A stretch of DNA of 64,000 bases from a bacterium (lineage in GTDB: Bacteria > Chloroflexota > Anaerolineae > Caldilineales > Caldilineaceae): the NCBI GenBank assembly GCA_016124945.1, contig WGMT01000006.1, positions 62,001 to 126,000 on the forward strand, in the 5' to 3' direction. A program made the position numbers and the translations under genes. The notes under the pieces were generated by a model. It was not told where the DNA came from, searched no databases, and was given only the letters and a program-made list of their open reading frames with translations. Shown one piece after another: positions 62,026 through 64,000 of the stretch; the stretch's first letter is position 1; each line of letters starts with the position of its first letter.

Positions 62026-63191
62026 TATTCCACCACGATTTGATATTGCTGGGTGAATGGCTGCGAGTAGGAGCCGCCGTAGCCGTCTTCGGTGGGTTGG
62101 CTGAAGCGGTAGGTCACCTGCACGGAGTAGACGCCGGGCGTCAGCGGCGGCAGTTGGGCGCGGCTGTAAACCCAGTAGGATTCCTCGTAGTCGCGGTTGC
62201 AGATGGCCTGGGGCAAGTCGGCGACTGGGTACTGGGCCACGTCGCCTGTGATCTCCTGGCCGTCGATGACAAGGGTGGTGGTGGTGTAAAGTGCGTTGGT
62301 TTGGGTGCGTTGCTGGCCACGGCTGGCCCAAATGCCGTAGATCAGGTCGATGGGCGTGTCGGCGGGTACGGTGATACGGTTGCCACAGGCGGGGCGCAGT
62401 ACCACTTCGACGGGGGCGGCGTTGGTCTGGCTGTGGTCGATCTCGAAGCCCCAGAACCAGGTGATGCTGGTGTCGTTGGTGCCGGTGATGACAATGGCGG
62501 CGGAGTGGAAGCCGTTTTCGATGGGTGTGCCTGTCTGTGGCCAGGTGTATCCGAGTTCGGCGAAGCTGGGCGCTGGGCAGTTGGGCTCGTTGCTGCCCCA
62601 CATGCAGTAGGGCGCCGTCTCTTCGATGACACGCAACACCGGTTCGCCGCTCGGCCCGGTGATGCCGAAATCGACGGCGATGATGCCGTCGCCGTCCTGT
62701 GTGCCCACGGTGTCGTCGAAGACTTCCACGCGCACGGGCAGGCGCTCACGGAAGATCATGGGATTGGTCACCTGAGCCTGTTCGATGCCAAGCAAGAGGA
62801 CATTGCGCCCGCCGTTGCTTTGAATGAATGAGCCGCGCAGCGCCTGATTGCCGTCGCTGCCGTCTACGGGGAAGACAACGGCCGTGATCTGTGTGGGCGT
62901 GGAGGTGGGTTGCTGGGCTGTCGGTGTTGAGACAGGCTGTACCACCTCGGCAGTCGGCGTGGGCGTTGACGTTGGCGGCGCTTCAGTGGCTGTATTCTCG
63001 GGCGTTGCAGTCGGTTGCGCTGTGGCCTCTGGCGGCGCGGCGGCTTGCGCTTCGGCGGTGAGGGTGGCGGCGGCGGCGCGTTCCACGGCCACCTGTGTGG
63101 CCACCAGATCCGGTTCCTCTGCTGGGGGCGCGCCACAGCCCGTCAGGGCGACGACGCAGCAGAACAGTGTGCAGAACAGTAGGTGTTTCAT
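62025..63191 (-). CDS. Lipoprotein with Pro-Thr linker, function unknown
   Basis: A 388-residue lipoprotein: lipobox LTGC (Cys19) after MKHLLFCTLFCCVVA, an Ala/Pro/Thr linker (about 45-110), then a beta-rich domain of about 250 residues with Cys pairs (YCMWGSNEPNC, ACGN, AICNRDY) that suggest an extracellular fold. No family recognised. Two starts are possible: 63191 with GGAGGCTAAC, giving the best signal peptide, or 63206 with GGGAGG and only one base after the TPR gene's stop. It is the second gene of the TPR-lipoprotein-caspase/TIR operon. Confidence 0.7.
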   Translation of the reverse strand: MKHLLFCTLFCCVVALTGCGAPPAEEPDLVATQVAVERAAAATLTAEAQAAAPPEATAQPTATPENTATEAPPTSTPTPTAEVVQPVSTPTAQQPTSTPTQITAVVFPVDGSDGNQALRGSFIQSNGGRNVLLLGIEQAQVTNPMIFRERLPVRVEVFDDTVGTQDGDGIIAVDFGITGPSGEPVLRVIEETAPYCMWGSNEPNCPAPSFAELGYTWPQTGTPIENGFHSAAIVITGTNDTSITWFWGFEIDHSQTNAAPVEVVLRPACGNRITVPADTPIDLIYGIWASRGQQRTQTNALYTTTTLVIDGQEITGDVAQYPVADLPQAICNRDYEESYWVYSRAQLPPLTPGVYSVQVTYRFSQPTEDGYGGSYSQPFTQQYQIVVE

Positions 63192-63207
63192 GTTAGCCTC
63201 CAGCATC

Positions 63208-64000
63208 TTAACCTCCCGTGTTGGCTAGGATCTCTTCGGAAGTGCGTTTGAGCGACAGGCACGACGTCGCCACTTCGGCGGCGTAGAATTCGTCTTCGAT
63301 CAGGTTGGCGCTTTGGGCCAGACAGGCGTCGAAAGCGACGACCGCCGCAGCATAGGACGCACGCGCCTCGTTGGCGGCGGCGAGCCTGTCCAACGCCTGG
63401 CCGCGTTCGAGGTAGGAGATCCCGGTAAATTGGTACGCCTGCCCCAGGATGCGGTATTGCTGGGTGGTTTCCAGATGGGCGATGGCGTCTTCGATGGCGG
63501 CGATGGCCTGATCATGGGTGGCGACGGCTGCCTGGAAGTCGTTCTGCGCATACTCAGCTTCGGCGCGCAGACGCAGCGCGCCCGCTGCGGCAATCGTGGC
63601 GATGTCTACGAGCAGGGGATCACCGCCGGCTTCGGCCATGCGCACCCCTGCTTCATAAGCGGCGAAGGCGGCGGCAAGATCGGGATCGTCCACGCGTTCG
63701 GCGGGGGGGCGCAGTTGCACGCGCCGAAAGTAGACGCCGGCCAGCCCGATCTGGGCGCGGGCGAAATCAGGTTTGAGTTTGAGGGCGCGGCGTAGATTGG
63801 TTTCGGCTTCGTCGAAGTTTTCGAGAAAAAGATGTTCGCGCCCCAGGAAGAGGTAGAGATTTTCTTTGCCCTCTGCTTGATCGCGCCAGCGTGGCAACGA
63901 CTGTTCGGCCTGCTCGAAGATGGTCAGCGCCTCGGCGTGGCGGCCCAGTAAACTCTGGCGAATGCCGGCGAGCAGCCAGTAGAGCGCATTGGCGCGCACG
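63208..64000 (-). CDS. TPR-repeat protein, C-terminal part (cut by window end)
   Basis: At least 263 residues, open at the window edge. Helical repeats with TPR character (EALTIFEQAEQSLP, AETNLRRALKLKPDFARAQIGLAGVYF, AYQFTGISYLERGQALDRLAAANEARASYAAAV), some with the typical small residues at positions 8, 20 and 27. A binding scaffold. It ends one base before the next gene's upstream start and belongs to the same operon. The missing N-terminal part may carry another domain. Confidence 0.8.
   Translation of the reverse strand, partial: VRANALYWLLAGIRQSLLGRHAEALTIFEQAEQSLPRWRDQAEGKENLYLFLGREHLFLENFDEAETNLRRALKLKPDFARAQIGLAGVYFRRVQLRPPAERVDDPDLAAAFAAYEAGVRMAEAGGDPLLVDIATIAAAGALRLRAEAEYAQNDFQAAVATHDQAIAAIEDAIAHLETTQQYRILGQAYQFTGISYLERGQALDRLAAANEARASYAAAVVAFDACLAQSANLIEDEFYAAEVATSCLSLKRTSEEILANTGG

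Noticed and set aside
62026..62601. In-frame extension of the caspase/TIR gene upstream of 62025
   Set aside because: Arg/His-rich translation overlapping the lipoprotein gene, with no ribosome site; the ATG at 62025 starts the conserved caspase domain.
1..64000. tRNA, rRNA or riboswitch genes
   Set aside because: None could be recognised by eye; a covariance-model search (tRNAscan, Rfam) would be decisive, especially in the leaders at 47624-47768 and 47916-48134.

Overview
The window looks like a chromosomal segment of a Chloroflexota bacterium, probably of the Anaerolineae/Caldilineae type. This is inferred from protein character only: many lipoproteins with Thr-Pro linkers, abundant secreted beta-rich proteins, SIMPL/LysM, PA14 and golvesin modules, a caspase/TIR protein, and ABC importers lacking their own ATPase. 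Base composition is moderately GC-rich by eye. No rRNA, tRNA, CRISPR array, phage or complete insertion sequence was recognised. Most of it is ordinary metabolism and transport, with a flagellar block at the left and an accessory operon at the right edge.

Layout. 1-5.4 kb: flagellar cluster (fliJ end, lytic transglycosylase, flgB, fliK, flgD, small flagellar operon protein, flgE). 5.6-11 kb: two large exported proteins (DUF5107 enzyme-like protein, SH3/beta-propeller protein). 11-18.6 kb: SDR, exported hydrolase, MazG, universal stress protein, Lon-type protease, CBM48 protein. 18.8-21.8 kb: a coupled pair, a radical SAM enzyme and a giant Cys-array protein. 22-26 kb: cation/proton antiporter and ABC exporter. 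26-34.3 kb: M42 peptidase, amidase, zinc-ribbon proteins, glutamate-cysteine ligase family protein, HAD phosphatase, PLP aminotransferase, YbaK deacylase. 34.8-39.6 kb: polar amino-acid ABC importer operon whose binding-protein gene carries an in-frame amber codon and whose first permease carries an inserted SdrD-B-like domain. 39.7-46.3 kb: VapBC, SIMPL-LysM protein, family-5 uracil-DNA glycosylase, GguC/AraD1-like protein, PA14x3-golvesin protein, thymidine kinase. 46.6-47.8 kb: ribosomal operon rplU-rpmA-rpmE with a clear promoter. 48.1-53.3 kb: peptide ABC importer plus an M20 amidohydrolase. 54.1-57.3 kb: sugar ABC importer. 57.3-60.7 kb: NAD-dependent dehydrogenase, pRiA4b-type protein, sugar isomerase, DUF423 protein. 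60.7-64 kb: tightly coupled operon TPR protein - lipoprotein - caspase/TIR fusion - DUF423.

Two things stand out. First, the intergenic regions carry a family of heptanucleotide (7 or 14 bp period) tandem repeats, each locus with its own 7-mer, often arranged as long, sometimes perfect, inverted repeats. They nearly always begin at or inside a stop codon. Second, the right-edge operon joins a caspase-like protease (His88/Cys143) to a TIR domain that appears to lack the NADase glutamate. It sits in an overlapping-gene operon with a TPR protein and a lipoprotein, which looks like a signalling or conflict system.
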